DNA of 64,000 bases from PFJX01 sp964466195. Lineage in GTDB: Bacteria; Pseudomonadota; Gammaproteobacteria; Burkholderiales; Thiobacillaceae. Positions within the stretch are counted from its first letter, which is position 1, and the number at the start of each line of letters is the position of its first letter. The notes beneath the pieces were generated by a model, which saw nothing but the letters and a program-made list of their open reading frames with translations, was not told the DNA's origin and searched no databases. Positions 42,663 to 50,190 of the stretch are shown here, piece by piece. The stretch covers positions 214,827 through 278,826 of the forward strand of contig CAYXMQ010000002.1 in assembly GCA_964466195.1 (NCBI GenBank), given 5' to 3'. The translations under genes and the position numbers were made by a program.

Positions 42663-42747
42663 TGGTGCCGACGGCGAGACTCGAACTCGCACGACTTTCG
42701 TCACTGCCCCCTCAAGACAGCGTGTCTACCAATTTCACCACGTCGGC
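42663..42747 (-). tRNA. tRNA-Leu (anticodon GAG)
   Basis: 85 nt including an encoded CCA. Acceptor stem GCCGACG/CGTCGGC with discriminator A; D-arm with the TGGTGAAATTGGTAGACACG pattern; anticodon stem CTGTC/GGCAG with loop TTGAGGG, so anticodon GAG (reads CUC/CUU); long variable arm (TGACGAAAGTC), as expected of class II tRNA-Leu; T-loop GTTCGAGTC. It lies between secG and nuoA, a common betaproteobacterial arrangement. No phage or element boundary was seen at its 3' end. Confidence 0.96.
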
Positions 42748-42790
42748 ATTACATGGCACGCCATCACGGCATGCGCACAACAAACCTCTG

Positions 42791-43126
42791 TTATTTGGGT
42801 ATTGCACCCGATTTATCGACACCGCCCAAAGGCGCCACCGGCACGCTTTGCGGTGTAGCGGGCTGCTGCACCACCGGCTTCATTGATGTCACGTGCTTCT
42901 GGCCGGAAAAATACGTCAACGCCAGACTGGTCACAAAAAACAACGTCGCCAGCACGGCTGTTGCGCGGGACATGAAATTGGCGGAACCGCTGGCACCGAA
43001 CAAACTGCCCGACGAGCCGCTACCGAACGCCGCCCCCATGTCCGCACCCTTGCCGTGCTGCAGCAACACCAACCCCACTACGGCTGCGGCCACCAGAATA
43101 TGTACGATCCAGACCAGAAATTCCAT
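42791..43126 (-). CDS. secG: Preprotein translocase subunit SecG
   Basis: 111-aa, two-TM accessory subunit of the SecYEG translocon. Conserved blocks are LVLLQHGKGADMGAAFGSG and the following FGASGSANFMSRATAVLA. The C-terminal Pro-rich tail is variable. It lies 20 bp after tpiA and just before tRNA-Leu, and is probably cotranscribed with both. Confidence 0.95.
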   Translation of the reverse strand: MEFLVWIVHILVAAAVVGLVLLQHGKGADMGAAFGSGSSGSLFGASGSANFMSRATAVLATLFFVTSLALTYFSGQKHVTSMKPVVQQPATPQSVPVAPLGGVDKSGAIPK

Positions 43127-43146
43127 CTTTAACCCAAACCCTTAGT

Positions 43147-43893
43147 TCACGCCGCGCGGCAGATCGCCAGAAACTCATCGGCATTGAGCGCTGCACCGCC
43201 AATGAGGCCGCCATCGATATCAGGCTGACCGAACAATTCAACCGCGTTATTCGCCTTGACGCTACCGCCGTACTGAATAATCAAATTCTCCGCCACCGCC
43301 GCGTCGAGCGCACGCACCTTGCCGCGGATGAACGCGTGCACCGCCTGCGCCTGCTCGGGACTCGCCGTCTTTCCTGTGCCGATAGCCCAAACCGGCTCAT
43401 AAGCCAACACCGATTTGGCCAGCGCCGCTACGCCGCACTTGGCAATGACGGCATCCATCTGGCGCGCAACCACGGCCTCCGTCACACCACCCTCGCGCTC
43501 CTCAAGCGACTCGCCGACACACAGTATCGGAGTCAGCCCGGCTGCCTGCGCAGCAGCAAATTTCTCCGCCACCAACGCATCGCTCTCTCCGTAGATGGCG
43601 CGCCGCTCGGAATGACCGACGATGACGTAGGCGCAGGCGAAATCCTTCAACATGCTGGCCGACACTTCGCCGGTGAACGCCCCCTTGGCGTACTGACTCA
43701 TGTTCTGCGCCCCCCAGGCGATGGCGCTGCCGGTCAGCCGGGTTTGCGCCTGGGCCAGATAGGGAAACGGCACGCAAACCGCCACACCCGCCTTGACGCT
43801 GCCCATACCGGCAAGCAAACCGGCAAGCAAAGCTTCGTTCTCGGCCAGGCTGCCGTGCATTTTCCAATTGCCGGCGACAAGTTTGCGACGCAT
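43147..43893 (-). CDS. tpiA: Triosephosphate isomerase
   Basis: 248-aa TIM barrel interconverting dihydroxyacetone phosphate and glyceraldehyde-3-phosphate. Catalytic Lys in AGNWKMHG, His in VIVGHSERRAIYGE and Glu in LAYEPVWAIGTGK are present, as is the phosphate loop IQYGGSVKANN. A strong ribosome site (AAGGGGG) precedes the ATG, with a consensus-like promoter 29-57 bp upstream. Confidence 0.97.
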   Translation of the reverse strand: MRRKLVAGNWKMHGSLAENEALLAGLLAGMGSVKAGVAVCVPFPYLAQAQTRLTGSAIAWGAQNMSQYAKGAFTGEVSASMLKDFACAYVIVGHSERRAIYGESDALVAEKFAAAQAAGLTPILCVGESLEEREGGVTEAVVARQMDAVIAKCGVAALAKSVLAYEPVWAIGTGKTASPEQAQAVHAFIRGKVRALDAAVAENLIIQYGGSVKANNAVELFGQPDIDGGLIGGAALNADEFLAICRAA

Positions 43894-43921
43894 CGGGGTT
43901 CCCCCTTAAAAAAGACCGCGA

Positions 43922-43950
43922 AGTCTAATGACGAAGCGACAACAGGTCAA
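43922..43950 (-). promoter_or_regulatory. Sigma-70 promoter of tpiA-secG-tRNA-Leu
   Basis: Minus strand TTGACC (43945-43950), 17 bp, TAGACT (43922-43927), almost the same as the nuo promoter further along. It directs transcription into tpiA. Confidence 0.78.
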
Positions 43951-44016
43951 CCGCCCGCTCGCCCTTTCCGCGACCAGGGCGTGACAGATCATCGCCGCTT
44001 CGACATCAATCGCCGG

Positions 44017-44034
44017 CTGTCACCGGGGCGTCAC
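44017..44034 (+). promoter_or_regulatory. Putative Pho box upstream of the plcP-like cassette
   Basis: CTGTCAC, 4 bp, GCGTCAC: a 7-4-7 direct repeat close to the PhoB consensus CTGTCAT-N4-CTGTCAT. A -10-like CAAATT sits at 44045-44050, exactly 10 nt after the repeat, the spacing seen in PhoB-activated promoters. The predicted start point falls near 44057, only 2 nt from the ATG. Confidence 0.65.
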
Positions 44035-44058
44035 ATTTGGCGGGCAAATTGCCCGTCC

Positions 44059-44844
44059 ATGCCAACCGTCCGCTCCGTCTTCATTTCGGATGTCCATTTG
44101 GGCACCCGAGCCTGCCAGGCCGATAGCCTGATTGCGTTCTTACGCGAATACCCCGCCAACCATCTATACCTGGTCGGCGACATCATCGATTTCTGGAGCA
44201 TGAACCGCGGCATCCACTGGAGTCCGGCGCAGAACACCGTGATCCAGAAAGTGCTCAAGCGCGCCCGCCATGGCGAGCAGGTGGTGTTCGTGCCGGGCAA
44301 CCACGACGAGGCGATGCGTGATTACGCCGCGACCGCATTCGGCGATATCCGGGTCGAACTCGAATGCATCCACGAAACCGCAGACGGCCGCCGCTTGCTG
44401 CTGATCCATGGCGACGATTTCGACCAGGTCACCCGTCATCACCGCTGGGTCGCGGTATTGGGGGACGTCGCCTACGACCTGCTGGTGCGTCTGAACGGGT
44501 GGCTGTCGCGGCTGCGTCGCCTGCTCGGCATTGCCGGCTATTGGTCGCTGGCCGGTTATGCCAAACGGCGAGTGAAAACGGCCTTGCAGTTCATTTTTGA
44601 TTTTGAGGATTCCGTCATCCGCCATGTCCGCGAGCGCGGCCTGGATGGCGTCATCTGCGGCCATATCCACTGGGCGGCGCTGAAGGAAGTCGACGGCCTG
44701 ATCTATGCCAACTGCGGCGACTGGGTCGATTCCTGCACGGCCATCGTCGAACACCTCGACGGCCGCCTGGAAATGGTGGAGTGGAGCGCACTCTGCCGGC
44801 TGCCGCGCAACGACTTCAGCCCGGTACTGGTGGAGGCCGACTGA
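44059..44844 (+). CDS. PlcP-like metallophosphoesterase (COG2908, LpxH-related)
   Basis: 261-aa calcineurin-like phosphoesterase. Metal-site motifs in order: SDVHLG (about 11), GDIIDFW (about 40), GNHDE (about 80), IHGDDFD (about 117) and GHIHWA (about 200). Annotation pipelines often call this family UDP-2,3-diacylglucosamine hydrolase. Blocks such as IYANCGDWVDSCTAIVEHLDG and the overall layout fit PlcP, the phospholipase C of rhizobial and marine bacteria that turns phospholipids into diacylglycerol under phosphate limitation. Glycosyltransferases directly downstream and a Pho box upstream support that role (inference). The ATG has no visible ribosome site, so translation may be leaderless. 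Its stop overlaps the next ATG. Confidence 0.8.
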   Translation: MPTVRSVFISDVHLGTRACQADSLIAFLREYPANHLYLVGDIIDFWSMNRGIHWSPAQNTVIQKVLKRARHGEQVVFVPGNHDEAMRDYAATAFGDIRVELECIHETADGRRLLLIHGDDFDQVTRHHRWVAVLGDVAYDLLVRLNGWLSRLRRLLGIAGYWSLAGYAKRRVKTALQFIFDFEDSVIRHVRERGLDGVICGHIHWAALKEVDGLIYANCGDWVDSCTAIVEHLDGRLEMVEWSALCRLPRNDFSPVLVEAD

Positions 44845-45986
44845 TGCGCGCGCTGATGCTGTCCGATGTTTACTTCCCGCGCATCAATGGCGTTTCCACG
44901 TCCATCGAAACCTTTCGCGGCGCACTGGAAGCCGAGCGTATTACGACGCAACTGATCGCGCCCAGCTACGGCAATGAAACACCCTCGCCGGATATCGTGC
45001 GAGTGCCGGCGCGGCCGGTCTGGGGCGATCCGGAGGACCGTCTGGCGCATTACGGCAAGTTACGCCAAGCCACGCTGAAGGCGGCACAGGACTGTGACTT
45101 GATCCATATTCAAACGCCGTTTGCCGCGCATTACGCCGGCCTGCATGCCGCTCGCGCACTGCACAAACCGGTCATCGCTACCTATCACACGCTGTTCGAG
45201 GAATACCTGCAGCACTACATTCCCTGGCTGCCGGCTGCCGGCTTGCGCGGGTTGGCACGTCGTTTCTCGCGCGGTCAGTGCAATGCGCTCGACGCCGTCA
45301 TCGTGCCCTCCTCCGCCATGCGTAAACGCCTGCTCGAATACGGCGTTACACGGCCGCTGCATGTGCTGCCGACCGGACTACCGGCCAGCGCCTTCCAGCC
45401 GGGCGATGCAATCGGCTTCCGCACCCGCCACGGGATCGCAACAGAGCGACCTGTCGCGCTGTTTGTCGGCCGCGTAGCGCATGAAAAAAACATCAGCATG
45501 CTACTGCAAGCCGTCGCCCACGTCCGTCGCACGCTGCCCGACCTGCTGTTTCTGATCACCGGCGAAGGGCCGGCCCGAGTCGACCTGGAGCGGCAGGCCG
45601 AGCAACTCGGCTTGCACGGACATGTGCAATTCCTCGGCTACATGGATCGCAAGCGCGAACTGCCTTCCGCCTATGCCGCCGCCGATGCGTTCATCTTCGC
45701 CTCGCGCACCGAGACCCAGGGCTTGGTGCTGCTGGAAGCGATGGCGCAACGCTGCCCGGTGGTCGCACTGTCCGTCATGGGCACGGCAGACATCCTGCAG
45801 GACGGCAGGGGCTGTCGCATCGCGCCGGATGATCCGGCCGCTTTCGCGCAGACCCTGCTCGATCTGCTGACCGACCCGGTCGCCCGCCTCAGCCTTGGCG
45901 ATACCGCCTACAGCTATGCCCGGGAATGGTCTGACCAGGCCCTGGCGGCCAAGCTGGCCGCCCTTTATCGCAGCCTGCTGCGCTGA
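44844..45986 (+). CDS. Glycosyltransferase family 4, probable glycolipid synthase (Agt-like)
   Basis: 380-aa GT-B enzyme. The N-terminal acceptor domain begins LMLSDVYFPRINGVSTSIET. The C-terminal nucleotide-sugar domain has ALFVGRVAHEKNISMLLQAV and the family E-x7-E motif in SRTETQGLVLLEAMAQ (about residue 300). There are no TM helices, so it probably works at the inner face of the membrane. The start overlaps the PlcP-like stop by one base (TGATG), which means coupled translation. Together with that enzyme it could glycosylate diacylglycerol to replace phospholipids; donor sugar and exact acceptor cannot be read from sequence. Confidence 0.8.
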   Translation: MRALMLSDVYFPRINGVSTSIETFRGALEAERITTQLIAPSYGNETPSPDIVRVPARPVWGDPEDRLAHYGKLRQATLKAAQDCDLIHIQTPFAAHYAGLHAARALHKPVIATYHTLFEEYLQHYIPWLPAAGLRGLARRFSRGQCNALDAVIVPSSAMRKRLLEYGVTRPLHVLPTGLPASAFQPGDAIGFRTRHGIATERPVALFVGRVAHEKNISMLLQAVAHVRRTLPDLLFLITGEGPARVDLERQAEQLGLHGHVQFLGYMDRKRELPSAYAAADAFIFASRTETQGLVLLEAMAQRCPVVALSVMGTADILQDGRGCRIAPDDPAAFAQTLLDLLTDPVARLSLGDTAYSYAREWSDQALAAKLAALYRSLLR

Positions 45987-46003
45987 ACCGTGCAGCACCG
46001 GCC

Positions 46004-47143
46004 ATGAAACCGCTGCGCATCCTGCTGATCACGGAAACCTACCCGCCGGAAATCAACGGCGTCGCGATGACTACGCAACGTTTGGTTCTGGGGCTGCGTG
46101 CTCGCGGCCATTGGATCGGCTTGGTGCGTCCGCGCCAGCGTAATGAGCCGACCCAAACGCAACTTGAAGCGGACAGCTGGACCGTCCCCGGCTTGCCGAT
46201 TCCGAACTATCCCGGCCTGCGTCTCGGGCTGCCGGCGTATTGGCGTCTGGGCCGCCTGATGGACCGTCAGCGTCCCGATCTGATCCATGTCGTCACCGAA
46301 GGCCCGCTCGGCTGGGCTGCCGTGCAGGCTGCTCGCGCCCGCAATCTGCCGCTCACGTCCGGCTATCACACGCATTTTGCGCAATACAGCAACCATTACG
46401 GCGTCGGCTGGCTGATGCCCAGAGTGAATGCCTGGCTCGACGCGCTGCATCGGCGCTGCCACGCCACCTGCGTACCGACCGCTGAACTGGCCGCCCAACT
46501 CGGCGCACGCGGCATTCCGAATGTGCATGTGGTGGGTCGCGGCGTCGATACGCAACTGTTTCACGCCGGCCGGCGCGATCCCGCATTACGCAAGCTCTGG
46601 GGTCTGGCAGACGACGATCTGGCCTGTCTCTATGTTGGCCGCATCGCGCCGGAAAAGAATCTGAACCTGGTCCAACAAGCGTTCAGCGCCCTCGCCGCCG
46701 ACCACCCGCGCGCGCGCATGATCTGGGTCGGCGATGGCCCCGGTTTGGCGGCTCTGCGACGAGCGCATCCTGAACATATCTTCGCCGGTCCGCGTATCGG
46801 CATTGATCTGGCCAACCACTACGCCAGCGCCGACCTGTTCCTGTTCGGCAGCCTGACGGAAACCTGGGGCAATGTGTTGACCGAAGCGCTGGCCAGCGGT
46901 TTGAATGTGGTCGCCTACCGGCTGGCGGCCGCGGAAGTTCTGATACGTAATGGCGAAAACGGCGTTTCGGTCCAGCCTGGCGACGCCCAGGCTTTCATCG
47001 AGGCTGCCACGAGGCTGGCTCGCGACCCGGCATCGCGGCGACAACTCGGTCGCGAAGCCAGCCTGTCGATGCGTGAACATGGTTGGGAACGCATTATCGA
47101 GCGCTTCGAAGCCATACTGCACGCTGTTTCAGCGCGCCCTTAG
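46004..47143 (+). CDS. Glycosyltransferase family 4, second copy of the cassette
   Basis: 379-aa GT-B enzyme, 17 bp after the first. It starts LLITETYPPEINGVAMTTQR, clearly related to its neighbour's start, and has CLYVGRIAPEKNLNLVQQAF plus the E-x7-E motif in GSLTETWGNVLTEALASG (about residue 285). The pattern is close to SqdX/MgtA-type lipid glycosyltransferases. It may add a second sugar or use another donor. It is last in the operon; the 85-aa gene converges 22 bp beyond its stop. Confidence 0.8.
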   Translation: MKPLRILLITETYPPEINGVAMTTQRLVLGLRARGHWIGLVRPRQRNEPTQTQLEADSWTVPGLPIPNYPGLRLGLPAYWRLGRLMDRQRPDLIHVVTEGPLGWAAVQAARARNLPLTSGYHTHFAQYSNHYGVGWLMPRVNAWLDALHRRCHATCVPTAELAAQLGARGIPNVHVVGRGVDTQLFHAGRRDPALRKLWGLADDDLACLYVGRIAPEKNLNLVQQAFSALAADHPRARMIWVGDGPGLAALRRAHPEHIFAGPRIGIDLANHYASADLFLFGSLTETWGNVLTEALASGLNVVAYRLAAAEVLIRNGENGVSVQPGDAQAFIEAATRLARDPASRRQLGREASLSMREHGWERIIERFEAILHAVSARP

Positions 47144-47165
47144 CCGCCCCCTCCTGCAAGAAACG

Positions 47166-47423
47166 CTAGTCTTCCGCCGACGTATCGGCCGGTTCATCCA
47201 GATATTTCTGCAATCGACGCTCGAACACATGCCGGTCGAAACGCCACTCCTCAAGCAGGTTGATCGCCAATTCGAACGGTTTTTTATCCAACCGGTACAG
47301 GCAGCCCAGATCGAATGACGCGGACGACTCCAGTGCCATACAGAGATCACGAAGATCCGAAGAGGCCTTGTCTTCCGGATACTTCCGGATGAATTTGGCG
47401 ATGTTTTTGACAGCGTTGGCCAT
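47166..47423 (-). CDS. Small conserved-looking hypothetical protein, pyruvate kinase-like operon
   Basis: 85 aa, not recognised. It is predicted soluble and helical, with AKFIRKYPEDKASSDLRDLC near the N-terminus and an acidic tail (DEPADTSAED). I start at the ATG giving MANAVKNIAKF (AAGGA about 10 nt upstream); the longer frame runs into the pyruvate kinase-like gene. It lies 13 bp after that gene on the same strand, so it is almost certainly cotranscribed, and so may respond to phosphate. Confidence 0.6.
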   Translation of the reverse strand: MANAVKNIAKFIRKYPEDKASSDLRDLCMALESSASFDLGCLYRLDKKPFELAINLLEEWRFDRHVFERRLQKYLDEPADTSAED

Positions 47424-47436
47424 GATGTTTACTTCC

Positions 47437-49275
47437 TTACCAATGTAATGCCCGCAAGCGGGCGGATTTTTTATGCTGATGTGCGCGCATGCGGCGGGCG
47501 ATGTCATCCAGCATGGCGATCGCATCCAGCACGAACGGCCCTTTGTTCAGCATCACGCATTCGGCGCGTTCAGACATGGCGGCATCGGTCATCTCGGCGC
47601 GCGAGGGCAGATTTTCCTTGATCAACCGCTCGAACACCTGAGTTGCCCATACCACCGGCACGTGCGCCGCTTCCGCCAGCCATAATATTTCCTCCTGAAT
47701 CTCGGCGAGTCGGCTCCAGCCGATTTCCACCGCCAGATCACCACGCGCAATCATCAAGCCGAATGGCCCGCGACTCGCGCCGTGGACTATGATTTCCGGC
47801 AGATTGGCCACTGCGCGCTGCGTTTCAATCTTGGCGATACGCCCCAGATTCCCGGCTCCGCGACTGTCCAGTTCATCCGCCAGGCGATCCATATCCGCTG
47901 CCGACTGCACAAAAGAATAGCCCACGATGTCGGCTTCGCGTGCAATGAAATCAAGATCGAGCAAATCCTTTTCCCCCAACGCCGGTAAAACCAACTCGCT
48001 GTCCGGGAAGTTCAGCCCTTTTGCCGGACGGATCTTGTCGCCCTCCGGCCGCGCGCGCGTAATCCTGAGCCAGGCACCGGCCTCGTTCAGCCGCTCCACC
48101 TCGGCGCCGATCTGGCCGTCGTCGATGAACACCCGCTCACCGACGCGCAGGCTATCGAGCACTTCCGGCTGCGCGCAGGGAATGCGGCCGGCATAACCGT
48201 CCTCGCTGGCGGCCTCGCCGGGTGCGGCCGCGCGCGACAGCAAAATGCGCTCGCCGACATGCACCAGCAAGCTTTCCGGACGGGCTTCCAGGGCGCCGAC
48301 CTGGGCGACGCGCTGCTTGCCGGCGCCGGCCAGATGCTTCAACGCGCACCCCGTCTCCAGCCAGACCGAATCGGCGGTACAGGCGAGCATGTGCGTTTCG
48401 CCCATGCGTTCGAGCACATTTAAAATGCGTTTCTTGCCGCGCGTATCGGTGGCCTCCACCAGATCACCGGGGCGTAAACGCTCTAGCCAGTCACGCGCGA
48501 CGCTGACGCGGGCGTAGCCGGCCAACCCGGTGGCACCCCGCAAGCCGGCCGCCCCGGGCTCGCCGCTGGCGTCGAGCAGAAAATAGGCCGGCGCCCGCGT
48601 GCCGCCGCGCTCATCGCGTTTCGGTTTCAGGCGCAGCAGGCCGGGACTCGCGGCCATCTCGCCGGTGCGCAATTTCGGCCCGGCCAGATCCATGTGGATC
48701 AGACAGGTCCGCCCGGTTTCCGCCGCAGCGGCGCGTATGTTGGCGATCATCGCCTGCCAGGCGGCGGCATCGTCGTGCGCACAATTGATGCGCGCGATAT
48801 TCATGCCGCGCTCGATCAGATCGCGTACGAAGCGCGGCTCGCCGGCCGCGACGGTCGGCAACGTCACCATGATGCGGCTGCGGCGCAGCTTCGGTTCCGC
48901 ACCAAGCAGGCGTTGCGTGTTCTGTTTCAGGCGTTTGTCGCCGCGCCGATTGGCCCGCCCCGGATGCAGCAGCGCCGACGCGTCCGGGCATTTTCCGCCG
49001 ATCGCATCAAGCGCCTGCGCAACCGCATCCAACGTAGCGATAACATGGCCTTCGCAGCGCCCGAGAGAGGACAGACCCAGTTCCGACAGACTTTCCTGCA
49101 AGCTGCGCAGGTCTGCACGCCGCAGTGCGATATAGGCTGCCAGATTGGCGGCGTCTTCGGCGTAGTCGGAGGCCGGCAGGATAGCTTGCCAGGCGTCCAG
49201 CAAGGCGCGCTGGCCGGCTGCCACATTGCCGCGCAGCTCGCTCAGTTCGCGTTGAATATCAACAAGAGATGGCAT
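47437..49275 (-). CDS. Pyruvate kinase-like protein, no C-terminal domain, K+-independent type
   Basis: 612 aa. A helical N-terminal extension of about 130 residues precedes the pyruvate kinase barrel, in which a B domain is inserted. Active-site parts are kept: RSRIMVTLPT, AKIETQ (catalytic Lys, about 481), MIARGDLAVE (about 513), VVWATQVFE and LPSRAEMTDAA. Differences from standard enzymes: INCAHDD for the usual LNFSHGD; DLAGPKLRTG (about 201) with Lys where K+-dependent enzymes have Glu; CVMLNKGP where SGET is usual; and no regulatory C-terminal domain after it. It probably makes pyruvate from PEP, but this needs testing. A Pho box lies upstream. No ribosome site is obvious. Confidence 0.75.
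   Translation of the reverse strand: MPSLVDIQRELSELRGNVAAGQRALLDAWQAILPASDYAEDAANLAAYIALRRADLRSLQESLSELGLSSLGRCEGHVIATLDAVAQALDAIGGKCPDASALLHPGRANRRGDKRLKQNTQRLLGAEPKLRRSRIMVTLPTVAAGEPRFVRDLIERGMNIARINCAHDDAAAWQAMIANIRAAAAETGRTCLIHMDLAGPKLRTGEMAASPGLLRLKPKRDERGGTRAPAYFLLDASGEPGAAGLRGATGLAGYARVSVARDWLERLRPGDLVEATDTRGKKRILNVLERMGETHMLACTADSVWLETGCALKHLAGAGKQRVAQVGALEARPESLLVHVGERILLSRAAAPGEAASEDGYAGRIPCAQPEVLDSLRVGERVFIDDGQIGAEVERLNEAGAWLRITRARPEGDKIRPAKGLNFPDSELVLPALGEKDLLDLDFIAREADIVGYSFVQSAADMDRLADELDSRGAGNLGRIAKIETQRAVANLPEIIVHGASRGPFGLMIARGDLAVEIGWSRLAEIQEEILWLAEAAHVPVVWATQVFERLIKENLPSRAEMTDAAMSERAECVMLNKGPFVLDAIAMLDDIARRMRAHQHKKSARLRALHW
47450..47472 (+). terminator. Possible plus-strand terminator inside the pyruvate kinase-like 3' end
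   Basis: GCCCGC-AA-GCGGGC hairpin followed on the plus strand by GGA and TTTTTT. It could end transcripts leaving the glycosyltransferase operon after crossing the 85-aa gene antisense. It overlaps the last codons of the minus-strand pyruvate kinase-like gene. Confidence 0.5.
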
Positions 49276-49326
49276 GGCCCGGGCGCGAATGCGTCCACAT
49301 CAAAGCGGACAGCATAGCCAGGCCAA

Positions 49327-49344
49327 GTGACAGAAAGATGAAGG
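49327..49344 (-). promoter_or_regulatory. Putative Pho box of the pyruvate kinase-like operon
   Basis: Minus strand CCTTCAT, 4 bp, CTGTCAC, then 10 nt and TATGCT (49311-49316). Matches to CTGTCAT/C are 5 of 7 and 7 of 7. Geometry and the -10 hexamer are the same as at pstS. The gap holds 118 bp between the pstB stop and this gene. Confidence 0.6.
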
Positions 49345-49393
49345 ATTTATGACCCCGAGCGGCCTCGAGGCGTGCAGCCTGTCCGGTGCAGGC

Positions 49394-50176
49394 TCAGCCG
49401 AAGCGGCCGGTAATGTAATCCTCGGTCTGCTTCTGGTTCGGCTTGACGAAAAGCTTGTCGGTATTGCCGAATTCGATCAGCTCGCCCAGATACATGAAGG
49501 CGGTGTAGTCGGATATTCGCGCCGCCTGCTGCATGTTGTGGGTGACGATGGCGATGGTGTATTCATTTTTCAGTTCGTTGATCAGCTCTTCGATCTTCGC
49601 GGTCGAGATCGGGTCGAGCGCAGAGGTGGGTTCGTCGAGCAGCACGATTTCCGGTTTCACGGCGATCGTGCGGGCGATACATAGACGCTGTTGCTGGCCA
49701 CCGGATAGCGCCAGCCCGCTCTGCTGCAGAATGTTTTTGGTTTCATCCCAGATCGCCGCCTTGCGCAACGCCCATTCGACGCGGTCATCCATTTCCGATT
49801 TGGGCAGCTTTTCATACAGCCGCACGCCGAAGGCGATGTTTTCGTAGATGGTCATCGGGAACGGCGTCGGCTTCTGAAACACCATGCCGATCTTGGCGCG
49901 CACCAGATTCACGTCCTGTTTCTTGTCGAGCAGGTTTTTGCCGTGAAAATTGATCTGGCCTTCGGCGCGCTGGCCGGGATACAGGTCGTACATGCGGTTG
50001 AAGGTGCGCAGCAAGGTGGATTTGCCGCAGCCGGAGGGGCCGATGAATGCCGTCACCCGGCTTTTGGCGATATCCAGGGATACGTTGGTCAGGCCGCGAA
50101 AATCGCCATAGTAAAAATTCAGGTCGCGTATGGCCAGGATGGCCTCGCCATCGGCGGTGGACTGGGGGGCGGACAT
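49394..50176 (-). CDS. pstB: Phosphate ABC transporter ATP-binding protein
   Basis: 260-aa ABC ATPase driving high-affinity phosphate uptake. Walker A GPSGCGKSTLLRTFNRMYDL, signature LSGGQQQRLCIARTIAVKPE and Walker B with EIVLLDEPTSALDPIS are all canonical PstB. It ends the pstSCAB operon; phoU, which often follows, is not here. Confidence 0.97.
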   Translation of the reverse strand: MSAPQSTADGEAILAIRDLNFYYGDFRGLTNVSLDIAKSRVTAFIGPSGCGKSTLLRTFNRMYDLYPGQRAEGQINFHGKNLLDKKQDVNLVRAKIGMVFQKPTPFPMTIYENIAFGVRLYEKLPKSEMDDRVEWALRKAAIWDETKNILQQSGLALSGGQQQRLCIARTIAVKPEIVLLDEPTSALDPISTAKIEELINELKNEYTIAIVTHNMQQAARISDYTAFMYLGELIEFGNTDKLFVKPNQKQTEDYITGRFG

Positions 50177-50190
50177 AATCTACTCCGGGT

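Noticed and set aside
42603..42747. tRNA-Leu and adjacent palindrome as an element attachment site
   Set aside because: No integrase, no direct repeat of the tRNA 3' end nearby, and the palindrome with its T-tract is a plain terminator.
43977..43990. Extra Pho half-site GTGACAG on the tpiA side
   Set aside because: A single half-site without a partner 4 bp away and with no suitable -10; probably chance.
44059..44844. Calling this gene lpxH
   Set aside because: It shares the COG2908 fold, but its length, conserved blocks, glycosyltransferase partners and Pho box fit a PlcP-like enzyme better; left without a symbol.
49276..49393. phoU next to pstB
   Set aside because: The 118-bp gap holds only the putative Pho box and promoter; no coding sequence fits.
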